A model generated the notes under the pieces. It was not told the origin of the DNA, did no database searches, and worked only from the letters and a program-made list of their open reading frames with translations. 64,000 nt of DNA, from assembly GCA_905216195.1 (NCBI GenBank), contig CAJMSX010000007.1, positions 1 through 64,000 on the forward strand, read 5' to 3'. This document shows, in pieces, positions 34,142 through 42,698 of this stretch. This DNA comes from an uncultured bacterium. Lineage in GTDB: Bacteria; Bacteroidota; Bacteroidia; Bacteroidales; Marinifilaceae. Positions within the stretch are counted from its first letter, which is position 1, and every line of letters starts with the position of its first letter. The position numbers and the translations under genes are program-made.

Positions 34142-35848
34142 TTAATGCCTATGAATGGAGGAAGATTGGGTCGGTTTTTCCAGAATAGGCGGTAACTTCT
34201 GGGATTTGTCCTGGCGTTGCATTTCCACTTTTTTAACTAAGATCGTGGGTGCTATTGCCGTAACCGGAATACCGCCGGAATCGGCGCCGCAGGTCCCGGT
34301 GAATACCTGGGACTGACCGCCGGCACACAGAATGTTGGAAAACATGGAGAGAGGGGTTCCGATGAGATCGACTCCTCTGACCAGGCGATCCGGTCTGCCG
34401 TCGACATAAATTTCATATACTTCTACGGGTATGACGTTAAAAGAGTTTGCCATCATACGGCCGGTCATGGTAAAGCCGCCAGTTACTTCCTTGAAAAAAT
34501 AACCGAATTCTTTGCCTTGGGCTTTCGCTTCTTTGATCAGCATTTCCCGCAATTCTTGCTCGGTATACGGTTTTTTGGTTTCCACGATCAAATTGGATTG
34601 ACGGGAGGTGGGGTCGTATCCCAAATCGGCCCGGGCGTGGCCGTTGCTGTGTGGATGTTCTTCCAGAGGAGTACGCGTCATCAGGAAATCGTGCATTTTT
34701 CCATCGATTACTACATCTACCCGTCTGGCTTTTACACCCTGATCATCGAACAGATAGTGTCCGTTCAAACGTTCTCCGGCATAAAGGGTGAGAGTGGGGT
34801 CGGCATATACCTGCATATCGGCAGGAAGTACGTCTTTCCCGATCATTTTGGTGAAGGTTTGGGCATCGTCTTCTTCTTTCATCCGTTGTCCCTCGATCCG
34901 GTGACCGAAGATTTCGTGAAAGAATACGCCAGCCGCTCCGCCTGATAGTATTGCCGGGCCTGTATAAGGTTCGACGATGGGAGCTTCCCTCAATTCCAGG
35001 AGCTTCTCTACCATCTGCCGGGTTTCGGCAATGATTTTTTCGTTGGAGGGCAGGTCTGCCGGATCGTAGGCAAAATAAGAAAGAGAAAGAGGCAATTCCA
35101 TACCGTCGTCCGCTTTGGTGGTGCCGCTCACAAAAATACGGGCCCGGGTCTGGTTCTGTACGACTTCCGTTCCTTCAGAATTAATGAAATATTTTCTTTG
35201 TACGATGTATTGCAGATAGGCTTCTCCTTCCAGTATGGTCGGTTGGTTCCGGAACACGGCCGAGATTTCTTTCAACCGTTTGATCCAGGCTTCCTGGTCT
35301 ATTTTCAGTTTGCTTTCAGGCAGAGGAGCCTCGTAATATTTTTCTACGGGCGCTTCGCTGAAGCAGGGGGATTTGTCTTCCGCTTGTACTTTCACGGATT
35401 GTTCCGCTTTGGCTTGCTGATACATTTCTACGGCAAATTTGTAACGGGTGTTTACTTCATTCCGGATCGCTTGGCGGATAGCGGCTTCGTTGTTTTTTTC
35501 ATCCAGGGGCAAAACCGCATAGGAAGGTCCGTTCCAGAAGGTTATTTTACAACCCATAGCCCTTTTTTTAAAATTATCGAATTCGGGACTTCCGATGCGT
35601 ACCTGAGGAACCAGCGTTCTTTCGTGGGTGAATTTATTTTCCGTCAATACTCCGAAGCAGGTTGTAATCCGGGTTGCATATTCGTCTACCATCCGATAGT
35701 TCATATGGTAAGGAGGGAATTCGGCTTGTTTCAGCTGGGTCATTTCATGCCGGAGTTCGTTTTTCAACAGGCCGAGCAACCGGTCTTGTCCCCGTAGGGC
35801 GGGACAACAGAGGACCGTTAATAGTATTCCTGTAATTAAATTGCGCAT
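34142..35848 (-). CDS. Secreted TldD-like zinc metallopeptidase
   Basis: A 568-residue protein with signal peptide (ITGILLTVLCCPALRGQ). The TldD core is clear: LSGGAAGVFFHEIFGHRIEG contains HEIFGH (His311, Glu312, His316), the zinc-binding HExxxH, and a C-terminal CAGGQSQVFTGTCGADSGG supplies the third-ligand region. TldD works with TldE/PmbA as a heterodimer that degrades unfolded peptides or trims RiPP leaders. The pair here is probably periplasmic. Both halves also have an N-terminal region of about 150 residues not found in short TldD. Confidence 0.85.
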   Translation of the reverse strand: MRNLITGILLTVLCCPALRGQDRLLGLLKNELRHEMTQLKQAEFPPYHMNYRMVDEYATRITTCFGVLTENKFTHERTLVPQVRIGSPEFDNFKKRAMGCKITFWNGPSYAVLPLDEKNNEAAIRQAIRNEVNTRYKFAVEMYQQAKAEQSVKVQAEDKSPCFSEAPVEKYYEAPLPESKLKIDQEAWIKRLKEISAVFRNQPTILEGEAYLQYIVQRKYFINSEGTEVVQNQTRARIFVSGTTKADDGMELPLSLSYFAYDPADLPSNEKIIAETRQMVEKLLELREAPIVEPYTGPAILSGGAAGVFFHEIFGHRIEGQRMKEEDDAQTFTKMIGKDVLPADMQVYADPTLTLYAGERLNGHYLFDDQGVKARRVDVVIDGKMHDFLMTRTPLEEHPHSNGHARADLGYDPTSRQSNLIVETKKPYTEQELREMLIKEAKAQGKEFGYFFKEVTGGFTMTGRMMANSFNVIPVEVYEIYVDGRPDRLVRGVDLIGTPLSMFSNILCAGGQSQVFTGTCGADSGGIPVTAIAPTILVKKVEMQRQDKSQKLPPILEKPTQSSSIHRH

Positions 35849-35943
35849 TTTGTTATTTTTTGGAGTTTGTACTGTAAATCTCTGGGAGAGTTTTATTCCA
35901 ACGAATGAAAACTCATCCCGGGAAGAAATTCTGGGAGTTGTTT

Positions 35944-37197
35944 CTATTGTCGTTTAAAAGTGAATACCAAGGGATAAAAATCTTTCATGGGGTAATTCAG
36001 CCATTCTTCGTCGAGGCTGGATAGCATGTCTTCATAGCTCAGGACGAGAAAATCCGTGGGGAGATAATCGACAATTCTGACTTCCAGCAGGTCTTTCGAT
36101 TCATCCGGGAATCTGAAGCCGATCATTGCTTTTTTCTCCGTGGTATGAGAAGGAGAGAAGTTTACATTGGCTTTGGTAGCCATTACCCAGGTAATTTTCC
36201 CGTCTATCATATCTTGTTCCATCAGTGTCTCCTCGGTTTCGTTGAGGTAATTCAGGCTGCAATTCCGGAAATAGTTGGCCAGGTCTCCGGTGAGATTGAC
36301 GATCAGGGAATCGGCTTCTTCGGAAAGGATCCGAATGCTCCCGGAAGAGGTGTTGTTATCCGGAAGATTAACCATATCTTCGGGATAGCTTACCCACCAA
36401 CTGAAATAATCCATGCTGAGGAATTCATTGTTATAGATCCAATCGCCTCTCATATCCGAAAGAATATTCGGGGCTACGATTTGTACGCTTATGCTTCCGT
36501 AATTACCGGCATGGACCCCACTGTTTTCGGTTACGGCAATTTGGATGTTATCACATCCTTCTTCCAATGCGATATAATCCAGTATGATACTGCCTTCGTC
36601 CTGACCGGCCGGGACTATAAATTCTCCGGCATTGTCTTTTACGGCATAATGCGTTCCGGCAGCGGCCGTTCCGGCAAGCGTGAACGGAAGGTGTAAATCC
36701 GTGGCCGAAGACCAGGGATTTCCCTCGCTGTCCGTCACTTTGATTCTTATCAGCCGGGAATCGTATAAGTCCGTATTTTCCCGGGTGAAACTGTAAATAA
36801 CGGATTGACGCGCTTCAACCGAGATGGTTGCAGAGGTATTTTCTGTCATTTCGAAACCGTTCGCCGGAATAAGTGAAAGTTGAATGGAACGATCTTTCAC
36901 ATAGTTTTCTTTAGGGGTAATTTGTATCCGGGCTGTCCGGGTCGCCGGAAGAAAAACGAACTGATGATCGGAAATGATATAATCTTCGTTTTCTATGGCC
37001 GTTCCCGATAGCCGAAAATCTATGGCAGTGAGTCCACGCATGTTTTCCGAGGCATTCAATGTAATTTCCAGAGGCGCATCGGCTTTTAACGTGTAGGTAG
37101 GATTACCGAGAGATAAAGTGACCGGACCGTCGTCGTCGTCGTCACAAGCTGCAAACAGCCAAAGGCTGGCCAGCAAGAAGAAATAAATTTTTTTCAT
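35944..37197 (-). CDS. Calx-beta-like lipoprotein, unknown function
   Basis: A 417-residue lipoprotein: signal ending LFAAC, then DDDDDGPV. Two beta-sandwich repeats look like Calx-beta or related domains (DFRLSGTAIENEDYIISDHQF; LPFTLAGTAAAGTHYAVKDNAG), each with the G.A..G.DY pattern. A C-terminal domain of ~170 residues (LSDMRGDWIYNNEFLSMDYFSWW...) resembles lipocalin-like or DUF4929-type tails, but I do not recognise it. Surface or periplasmic; first gene of the TldD/PmbA unit, 95 bases before it. Confidence 0.65.
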   Translation of the reverse strand: MKKIYFFLLASLWLFAACDDDDDGPVTLSLGNPTYTLKADAPLEITLNASENMRGLTAIDFRLSGTAIENEDYIISDHQFVFLPATRTARIQITPKENYVKDRSIQLSLIPANGFEMTENTSATISVEARQSVIYSFTRENTDLYDSRLIRIKVTDSEGNPWSSATDLHLPFTLAGTAAAGTHYAVKDNAGEFIVPAGQDEGSIILDYIALEEGCDNIQIAVTENSGVHAGNYGSISVQIVAPNILSDMRGDWIYNNEFLSMDYFSWWVSYPEDMVNLPDNNTSSGSIRILSEEADSLIVNLTGDLANYFRNCSLNYLNETEETLMEQDMIDGKITWVMATKANVNFSPSHTTEKKAMIGFRFPDESKDLLEVRIVDYLPTDFLVLSYEDMLSSLDEEWLNYPMKDFYPLVFTFKRQ

Positions 37198-37302
37198 AGT
37201 CGCACATTTTAGTAGTTATTACACCCTGAATTTTTCTTAGGTAGAAAAAGGGTTCTTTATTGTATAGACAAGTGAAGAACTGAAAACTTGCGCTAATAAG
37301 TG

Positions 37303-37321
37303 TAATTTTAGATCAAAATTA
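37303..37321. promoter_or_regulatory. Perfect palindrome between divergent lipoprotein and ygbA genes
   Basis: TAATTTT-AGATC-AAAATTA, two perfect 7-base half sites with a 5-base spacer, in the 256-base divergent intergenic region. Its form suits a dimeric regulator, for example a CRP/FNR-type protein. No regulator is encoded next to it. Confidence 0.4.
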
Positions 37322-37406
37322 TTCCAATCTATATGCAAATGAGACGATTGCAGCGTTTTTTTATTTTACTATCCTGCATCTAGGAGGAGAAAAGGCGAAA
37401 TTTGTA

Positions 37407-37414
37407 TAGATTTG
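37407..37414 (+). promoter_or_regulatory. -7 promoter box (TAGATTTG) of the ygbA-like gene
   Basis: TAGATTTG matches TAnnTTTG, 40 bases before the ATG. Confidence 0.5.
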
Positions 37415-37453
37415 TGAGATCAAAGTTTACTTTAGGGTGGAAAAAGAAAAGAT

Positions 37454-37753
37454 ATGTCAGCATCCCGTATTACTCAGGAAAAAGAAACTGTCGAACGAAT
37501 GATTCGTTTGTATTGCCGAAAAAAAGAAGGGCGGGAGTCGCTTTACGCAGATTGTCGGTCTTTGTTGGCCTATGCGTGGGAGCGTTTGGAAAAATGTCCT
37601 TTCGGAGAACGGAAATCGGCTTGCAAACGTTGTTCGGTGCATTGTTATCGGTCCGACATGCGGGAGCGAATGCGCCGGATTATGCGTTTCTCCGGACCGC
37701 GGCTTTTGTTTTATCACCCCGGAGACCTCTGGCGTCACTGGTTTCGCCATTAA
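37454..37753 (+). CDS. ygbA: YgbA-like protein (nitrous oxide-stimulated promoter family)
   Basis: A 99-residue protein with the full YgbA_NO signature: ETVERMIRLYCRKKEG, then CPFGERKSACKRCSVHCYRS with four conserved Cys, and MRRIMRFSGPRLLFYHP. In Enterobacteria ygbA is under NsrR and responds to nitric oxide; it has been linked to growth recovery after nitrosative stress. The Cys cluster may bind iron or zinc. A frame after its stop (about 37754-37880) also reads protein-like but has no start codon. Confidence 0.88.
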   Translation: MSASRITQEKETVERMIRLYCRKKEGRESLYADCRSLLAYAWERLEKCPFGERKSACKRCSVHCYRSDMRERMRRIMRFSGPRLLFYHPGDLWRHWFRH

Positions 37754-38110
37754 AGAAGACCGATTTTTAAAGGCCCGTATTATAGAAATTATACAGCCTC
37801 TTTTACGAAAAGTTCGTGCCTCCAATCTTGATAACTTCTGGGAAAGGGTGTTTCAGGAAGATGCAAGGGAGAAAGGGTAAGTTTTCGATGGAAATTTCCC
37901 TTTAAGGAAACAGGAATGGAAAATTTAATCGTTTATTTTCTATTTTATGAGAAAAAATTCTTCGTAATGCTTTTTCTTTATCTTTTTTCTATTTAAATTA
38001 AAAATATTGATTTTCAGTTGAGTACGTTATTTTAAAGAGAATTTGTAGGTATATAAAATTGTTATAATGCAAATTTGAATGAATGTTATAAATAAATTTC
38101 TTGAAAATAA

Positions 38111-38142
38111 TTTGGATAATTAACAAATATGTTTTTACTTTG
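38111..38142 (+). promoter_or_regulatory. Promoter of a candidate small RNA
   Basis: TTTG (38111-38114), 20 bases, then TTACTTTG (38135-38142), close to TAnnTTTG. No gene follows for over 600 bases. Confidence 0.35.
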
Positions 38143-38148
38143 CTAAGC

Positions 38149-38401
38149 AAAACAAATAATTAGCACAGTTATTTTGAAATTTTGATTTGCAAAATAACAG
38201 TTATAGTTTGAAAATGGTATGTTTTAGATGTTTTGTATGTTTGCAGGCTCTTTTGGATGTGGTTAGAGAGGAAAATTCTTAAAGAGCCTGCTTTGACAGG
38301 GATGAATTTTGATTAAAATCAATTTTTTTTGGGACAAGTCATGTTACTTGGTGTTAACCGACGGCTCTTGGGGACATTTATGTAGCCGTCGGCTTTTTTT
38401 T
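38149..38401 (+). ncRNA. Candidate small RNA ending in a strong terminator
   Basis: About 250 bases without a convincing gene, between a promoter-like site and a clear terminator. It contains the perfect inverted repeats GTTATTTTG/CAAAATAAC (near 38168-38198) and GCAGGCTCTTT/AAAGAGCCTGC (38243-38253, 38281-38291). It matches no RNA family that I recognise. A 22-codon frame (38214-38282, starting MVCFRCFVC) overlaps it and could be a small peptide. The only firm part is the terminator; the transcript itself is an inference. Confidence 0.35.
38358..38401 (+). terminator. Strong Rho-independent terminator with no gene upstream
   Basis: CCGACGGCT and AGCCGTCGG form a perfect 9-bp stem followed by CTTTTTTTTT-like T-run. 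The nearest upstream gene, ygbA, ends 600 bases earlier. Confidence 0.85.
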
Positions 38402-38676
38402 GAGTAGAACCGATTTCTTTTTCGGGTATGCTTCCTCCTTCCGGCTCTCTCTTCTTGGAGTCGCTTCGAATCACCTCTGTTTTTCCGGTTTCCCGACCGG
38501 TTTTGGGTTTAGATAAACGGAAGCGTTTATATTGGAAATATTTCCGGTATTTCACAGCCGGTCCGGAGAGAGCAGGCGGGGAGAGCGGATTTTTTGCTTT
38601 TCCGTGGACCGGATGTTTTGAGAAAAGAGGCACGGTAAAGTTTTTTAAAACGGCTTTTCGCTTTATCGGAAAACAG

Positions 38677-38684
38677 TAATTTTG
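38677..38684 (+). promoter_or_regulatory. -7 promoter box (TAATTTTG) of the HD hydrolase gene
   Basis: TAATTTTG matches TAnnTTTG, 106 bases before the ATG. The stretch 38402-38676 shows no gene. Confidence 0.5.
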
Positions 38685-38789
38685 CAGAATCGGAAGGATT
38701 TCCGGAAAGAGGGGATGTAACTTTCCGGTTGTTTGGAAGTATAAGGAGCGGGTGAAGGAAAAAGAGGGTATGTTTTAAAAAGAAACGAT

Positions 38790-39467
38790 ATGGAAAATAA
38801 GAAGATGAAAGTGACTTTTGAAGAAATCCGAAACCATACAGAGGTGAAATGTTATATTTCCCAGGCCGATAAGGCCTTGGGAGCCATGGGGTATACCGAG
38901 CATTCTTTTGCGCATGTGGTAAAGACGGCAGAAACCGCCGAAAATATATTACTTACGTTAGGGTATCCTGCCCGGGAGGCGGAATTAGCGAAAATAGCCG
39001 GTTACATTCACGATATCGGAAACATCGTCAACCGGATCGACCATGCGCAGAGCGGGGCGATTCTGGCATTTCATCTGCTGGAGAAGGCAGGGATGGAGCC
39101 GGATGAAATTGCTCAGGTCGTCAGTGCAATCGGTAATCACGATGAAAGTACTGCTACAGCGGTCAATCCTATTGCCGCCGCTCTTATCCTGGCTGATAAA
39201 ACGGATGTGCGTCGTAGTCGGGTAAGAAACCGGGATTTTGCTAATTTCGATATACACGACCGGGTGAATTATGCGGTGGAAGAATCGAAGATTTATTTTA
39301 ATGCAGACCATTCAGCGGTGATCCTGGAATTAAAGATCGATACGGCCATATCGGCCGTTATGGATTATTTCGAAATTTTTTTAGGACGGATGATGCTGAG
39401 CCGGAAAGCTGCCGAATATTTGAATATCCGGTTTGAGTTGATTATTAACGGTCAACGCTTGTTGTAA
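38790..39467 (+). CDS. HD-domain phosphohydrolase
   Basis: A 225-residue protein with an HD metal-binding core: YTEHSFAHVVKTAETAENIL, AGYIHDIGNIVNRIDHAQSG and IGNHDES, then LILADKTDVRRSRVRNRDF. The H...HD...D pattern is the metal-phosphohydrolase signature. The substrate is likely a nucleotide or phosphorylated metabolite but cannot be named. Soluble, single gene with its own promoter. Confidence 0.85.
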   Translation: MENKKMKVTFEEIRNHTEVKCYISQADKALGAMGYTEHSFAHVVKTAETAENILLTLGYPAREAELAKIAGYIHDIGNIVNRIDHAQSGAILAFHLLEKAGMEPDEIAQVVSAIGNHDESTATAVNPIAAALILADKTDVRRSRVRNRDFANFDIHDRVNYAVEESKIYFNADHSAVILELKIDTAISAVMDYFEIFLGRMMLSRKAAEYLNIRFELIINGQRLL

Positions 39468-39632
39468 AAGTGGACTAGCGGAGACCGGAGATGGTTTGAG
39501 CCGGGAAAGTGGACGGGAATGGGTGGGGAAAATGAAAATTTATCGATTTATATTGCATAAAAATGCAGGATTCTTATCAATAATTCCGGTCTTTTTTTTC
39601 ATATTTGCATCTGTTTACCAATGCTGAACACT

Positions 39633-40856
39633 ATGAAAATAAAGACTCTTTTTTTGACTGCCGTTTTGTTTTTTGGTCCGGGTTATTTCCTTTGGGCTTG
39701 TACTTCGGCCATTATAACGGGAAAAGCAACCCCGGACGGACGGCCTTTGATGTGGAAACACCGGGATACCGGCACGGATTGGAACCACATCGCTTTTTTC
39801 CGGGGAGAGAAGTATGCTTTTTCCGGTTTAATCAATAGTGACGATCATACCGGGGATGTATGGACGGGTATGAACGAAGCCGGTTTTGCTATTATGAATA
39901 CGGCTTCCTATAATTTAAAAGATGACGATGTAAAAGAGATGGACGGGGAAGGCCGGCTGATGCGTTTGGCTTTGGGGGTATGTAAAGACGTGAAGGATTT
40001 TGAACATTTTCTGGATACCTTAAGCCGTCCGATGCGGGTGGAAGCTAATTTTGGAGTGATAGACGCTTTCGGTGGTGCAGCTTATTATGAAACTAACAAT
40101 ACCCGGTATATAAAGAGGGATGCCAATGACCCGGCTTTGGCACCGGAAGGGTATTTGATCTATACGAATTTTTCTTTTCACGGCCGGAAAGACGAAGGAT
40201 TGGGATATGTGCGTTATCATACGGCGGAGATGCTGTTTCATACCTTTGAGAAGGAAGATTTCACTCCGGCGGTAATTTTGTCCCGTTGTTCGCGTTCTTT
40301 TTTGAACTCTCTGTTGGGATATGACTTGAAGGACGATGAATTCAGCCCCAACCGGGCTAACGGTTTTTGTGTGGAACAGGATTATATTCCCCGGAAAGAA
40401 AGCTCTGCTTCTTTGGTGATCCAGGGGGTAAAACCGGGGATGAATCCGGAGTTGACTACGATGTGGACGGTTCTGGGTTATCCTCCGGCCTCCGTGGCTT
40501 TGCCCGTATGGGTAAAAACGGCTGAAGATATACCGGTTTTATTGGCTGCTTCGAAAGAGACGGGCCATGCTCCTTTGTGTGAGAAGGCTGTCGAACTGGA
40601 ACAACAAATTTTTCCGGTGAAGCGGGGAAACGGGAAGAAATATATTCATTGGAAATTACTTTATAATGGAGAACAAATTGGAATTATGCAACGTATTCAG
40701 GCTGTGGAGGATCGGATATTTACCTTGTTTCAGAAGAAAGAGGCGGAGTGGCAGCGGGAGAATCGTCTGAACCCGAAAGAGGTGCAGGAATTATACCGGG
40801 AAGCGACGGCTATAATTGAAAAGGCTTACCAAAAGGATTTTAATTTGAGGTTTTAG
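39633..40856 (+). CDS. Secreted Ntn hydrolase of the C45 / acyl-CoA:6-APA acyltransferase-like group
   Basis: A 407-residue exported enzyme. The signal peptide ends at WACTSAIITG, so Cys after Ala becomes the N-terminal nucleophile after cleavage, as in linear-amide Ntn hydrolases. Family features follow: PDGRPLMWKHRDTG, GMNEAGFAIMNTASYN, and EANFGVIDAFGGAAYYETNN. Such enzymes hydrolyse amide bonds in small acylated compounds; the substrate here is unknown. I start at ATG 39633 rather than the ATG four codons earlier. A C-terminal helical tail (residues about 350-407) is an addition. Confidence 0.82.
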   Translation: MKIKTLFLTAVLFFGPGYFLWACTSAIITGKATPDGRPLMWKHRDTGTDWNHIAFFRGEKYAFSGLINSDDHTGDVWTGMNEAGFAIMNTASYNLKDDDVKEMDGEGRLMRLALGVCKDVKDFEHFLDTLSRPMRVEANFGVIDAFGGAAYYETNNTRYIKRDANDPALAPEGYLIYTNFSFHGRKDEGLGYVRYHTAEMLFHTFEKEDFTPAVILSRCSRSFLNSLLGYDLKDDEFSPNRANGFCVEQDYIPRKESSASLVIQGVKPGMNPELTTMWTVLGYPPASVALPVWVKTAEDIPVLLAASKETGHAPLCEKAVELEQQIFPVKRGNGKKYIHWKLLYNGEQIGIMQRIQAVEDRIFTLFQKKEAEWQRENRLNPKEVQELYREATAIIEKAYQKDFNLRF

Positions 40857-40892
40857 TGTTTGCGGAAAAGGAATAAATCGTTTTCGCACAGG

Positions 40893-40930
40893 AAAGGAAG
40901 TGTCTGAAGTAGATCGGTCACTTCCTTTTT
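40893..40930 (+). terminator. Terminator after the Ntn hydrolase gene
   Basis: AAAGGAAGTG and CACTTCCTTT form a perfect 10-bp stem followed by T residues. The next 230 bases up to the GNAT promoter hold no gene. Confidence 0.8.
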
Positions 40931-41162
40931 GTGTATGTCTTTACCGACAGCTCCCAACAAGTATTTTTTCTACAAAAGGTGGTGTCGCACACTTTTTTAT
41001 GCATAGCGGCCTTTAGGTTTTTTTTGAAGCAGTTAAAAAAGAAAGGGAGATTCCGCGGATAGGCTGAGTCTGGTTCAACCCGCCTGAAAAGCGAATAAAC
41101 CGGTTTTCCCCAGCGAATAAATATTTTTAGGGAGAAGGGTGACAAGGTGTCTTTTATCTGCT

Positions 41163-41170
41163 TATGTTTG
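41163..41170 (+). promoter_or_regulatory. -7 promoter box (TATGTTTG) of the GNAT gene
   Basis: TATGTTTG matches TAnnTTTG, 62 bases before the ATG at 41232. Confidence 0.5.
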
Positions 41171-41231
41171 TAGCGTTTTTCGATAAAAACCATTTAGAGC
41201 AAGGAGAAATCCCGGAAGGGATTGACAAGTT

Positions 41232-41834
41232 ATGAAAACGAGCGGTATTGATGTGTCCCGACCGATCAAAGGGGGACAGGAGTTCTTTACATGGCCGAAA
41301 AAAGAAAAGTGTATCCGGATGGAAGGAAAAGGATATGCGATTCGGGAATGGCGTTTTTCGGATTGTGAATCTTTGGCTTTTCAGGCCAATAACGGAAAGA
41401 TTTGGGAAAATGTTATGGATCATTTTCCTCATCCTTATACCCGTCGGGATGCTATGAATTATATCCGCATGGTGCGTGCCATGCCGGGACCTCCGATGCG
41501 TTTTGCCATTGAAATAGACGGAAAAGCGGCGGGAAGTATCGGTTTCAGTTCGGAAGGGGACATCGAAAGAGTGACGGCGGAAATCGGTTATTGGTTGGGA
41601 GAAGAATATTGGGGAAGGGGGATTATGTCCGGCGTGGTGGAGCAAACCGCTCGTTACGCTTTTGCCACTTTCCCTTTCGGGAAACTGTTCGCTTATGTGT
41701 TCGATTATAATACAGCTTCTATGAAGGTATTGGAACATGCCGGCTTTAAGCTGGAGGCGGTGTTGCACAAAGCCGCCATAAAAAACAATCGGCTGATCGA
41801 TTTTTATTATTTTAGCAAGATGAGGGAAGATTGA
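41232..41834 (+). CDS. GNAT acetyltransferase (RimJ/RimL-like)
   Basis: A 200-residue N-acetyltransferase. IREWRFSDCESLAFQANN opens the domain, and MRFAIEIDGKAAGSIGF gives strands 3-4. The acetyl-CoA loop region is IGYWLGEEYWGRGIMSGVVEQT, and FDYNTASMKVLEHAGFKLEAVL is the C-terminal signature of Acetyltransf_3 members that modify ribosomal proteins or small amines. The substrate is unknown. A later start at 41319 (MEGKGYAIREW) would remove a low-complexity head and is possible. Confidence 0.85.
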   Translation: MKTSGIDVSRPIKGGQEFFTWPKKEKCIRMEGKGYAIREWRFSDCESLAFQANNGKIWENVMDHFPHPYTRRDAMNYIRMVRAMPGPPMRFAIEIDGKAAGSIGFSSEGDIERVTAEIGYWLGEEYWGRGIMSGVVEQTARYAFATFPFGKLFAYVFDYNTASMKVLEHAGFKLEAVLHKAAIKNNRLIDFYYFSKMRED

Positions 41835-41865
41835 CCGGGCCTGTCGTTGTTTTCTGCTCAGACGG

Positions 41866-42627
41866 TTATTTTACGAATATGTAGTGGTTTTCGTCGGAAA
41901 GTTTTTCGCAAAATGCGAAACCGTCCCACTGAAACCGACGGATTTGTTCCGGTTTTTCGAGTCGGTTCATCAAGATGTAGCGGGTCATTTCTCCCCGGGC
42001 CATTTTGGCATACGTGCGGATCGTTTCATATTTACCTTTCCGGTATTCTTTAAATTCAGGGGTAAGGATACGCACTTTTTCTTTTATCTTTTCCATTTGA
42101 AGTGAGCCGAGTATATCCAGACTGGCCAGGTTTACGAGTATTCCTCCCGCTTTGTGGACGTCCTGTATCAAAGGATCGGTCAGTTTGGGCAACCAATATT
42201 CATACAGGTTATTTTCCTGCATTCCTTTGATTTTGATTTTAAATGCGATACGATAAGCTTTGATCAGGTCGAGCGGCCGTAAGATGCCGTATAAGGTCGA
42301 GATGATGCGAAGATGTTTCTGGGCATAGCTGAAATCGGCGGAGGTGAAAGTCTGGGGACGAATGTGCTGAAATACACTGCCGGCATAAGCCAAAAGAGCG
42401 GGTTTTACCGGAGTAGCCGGGTGGTCGAAATCCCGGTACCTTTCATAGTTAATATCGGTTAGCTTGTTACTGATCTGCAAAAGTATCTGAAGTTGTTCCC
42501 GGGAGTATTCCTGGATTTTGGAAGCGATAAATTCGGCATCTTTTTCATAGAAAGGTTTTGTTCCCGCCGGGGTGTTTTCTCCTCCGGTCATATCCATGGT
42601 TTTGGCGGGAGAAAGGATGATTAACAT
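41866..42627 (-). CDS. yaaA: Peroxide stress protein YaaA
   Basis: A 253-residue YaaA/DUF328 protein, normal length. It starts MLIILSPAKTMDM and carries TLYGILRPLDLIKAYRI and VNLASLDI... as in the family, ending WDGFAFCEKLSDENHYIFVK. In E. coli YaaA limits free intracellular iron during peroxide stress and binds DNA. It is convergent with the GNAT gene and has no operon partner. Confidence 0.94.
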   Translation of the reverse strand: MLIILSPAKTMDMTGGENTPAGTKPFYEKDAEFIASKIQEYSREQLQILLQISNKLTDINYERYRDFDHPATPVKPALLAYAGSVFQHIRPQTFTSADFSYAQKHLRIISTLYGILRPLDLIKAYRIAFKIKIKGMQENNLYEYWLPKLTDPLIQDVHKAGGILVNLASLDILGSLQMEKIKEKVRILTPEFKEYRKGKYETIRTYAKMARGEMTRYILMNRLEKPEQIRRFQWDGFAFCEKLSDENHYIFVK

Positions 42628-42698
42628 AAGGGTTTGTAGTTAGAAAATGTGTTTTCACCAAGGTAAGACAAAGAATGGGAAAGAAGAAAGTGCCGCTT

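Noticed and set aside
38149..38401. tRNA, tmRNA or 6S RNA
   Set aside because: No cloverleaf, CCA end or TTCGANNC loop, and no tmRNA tag frame.
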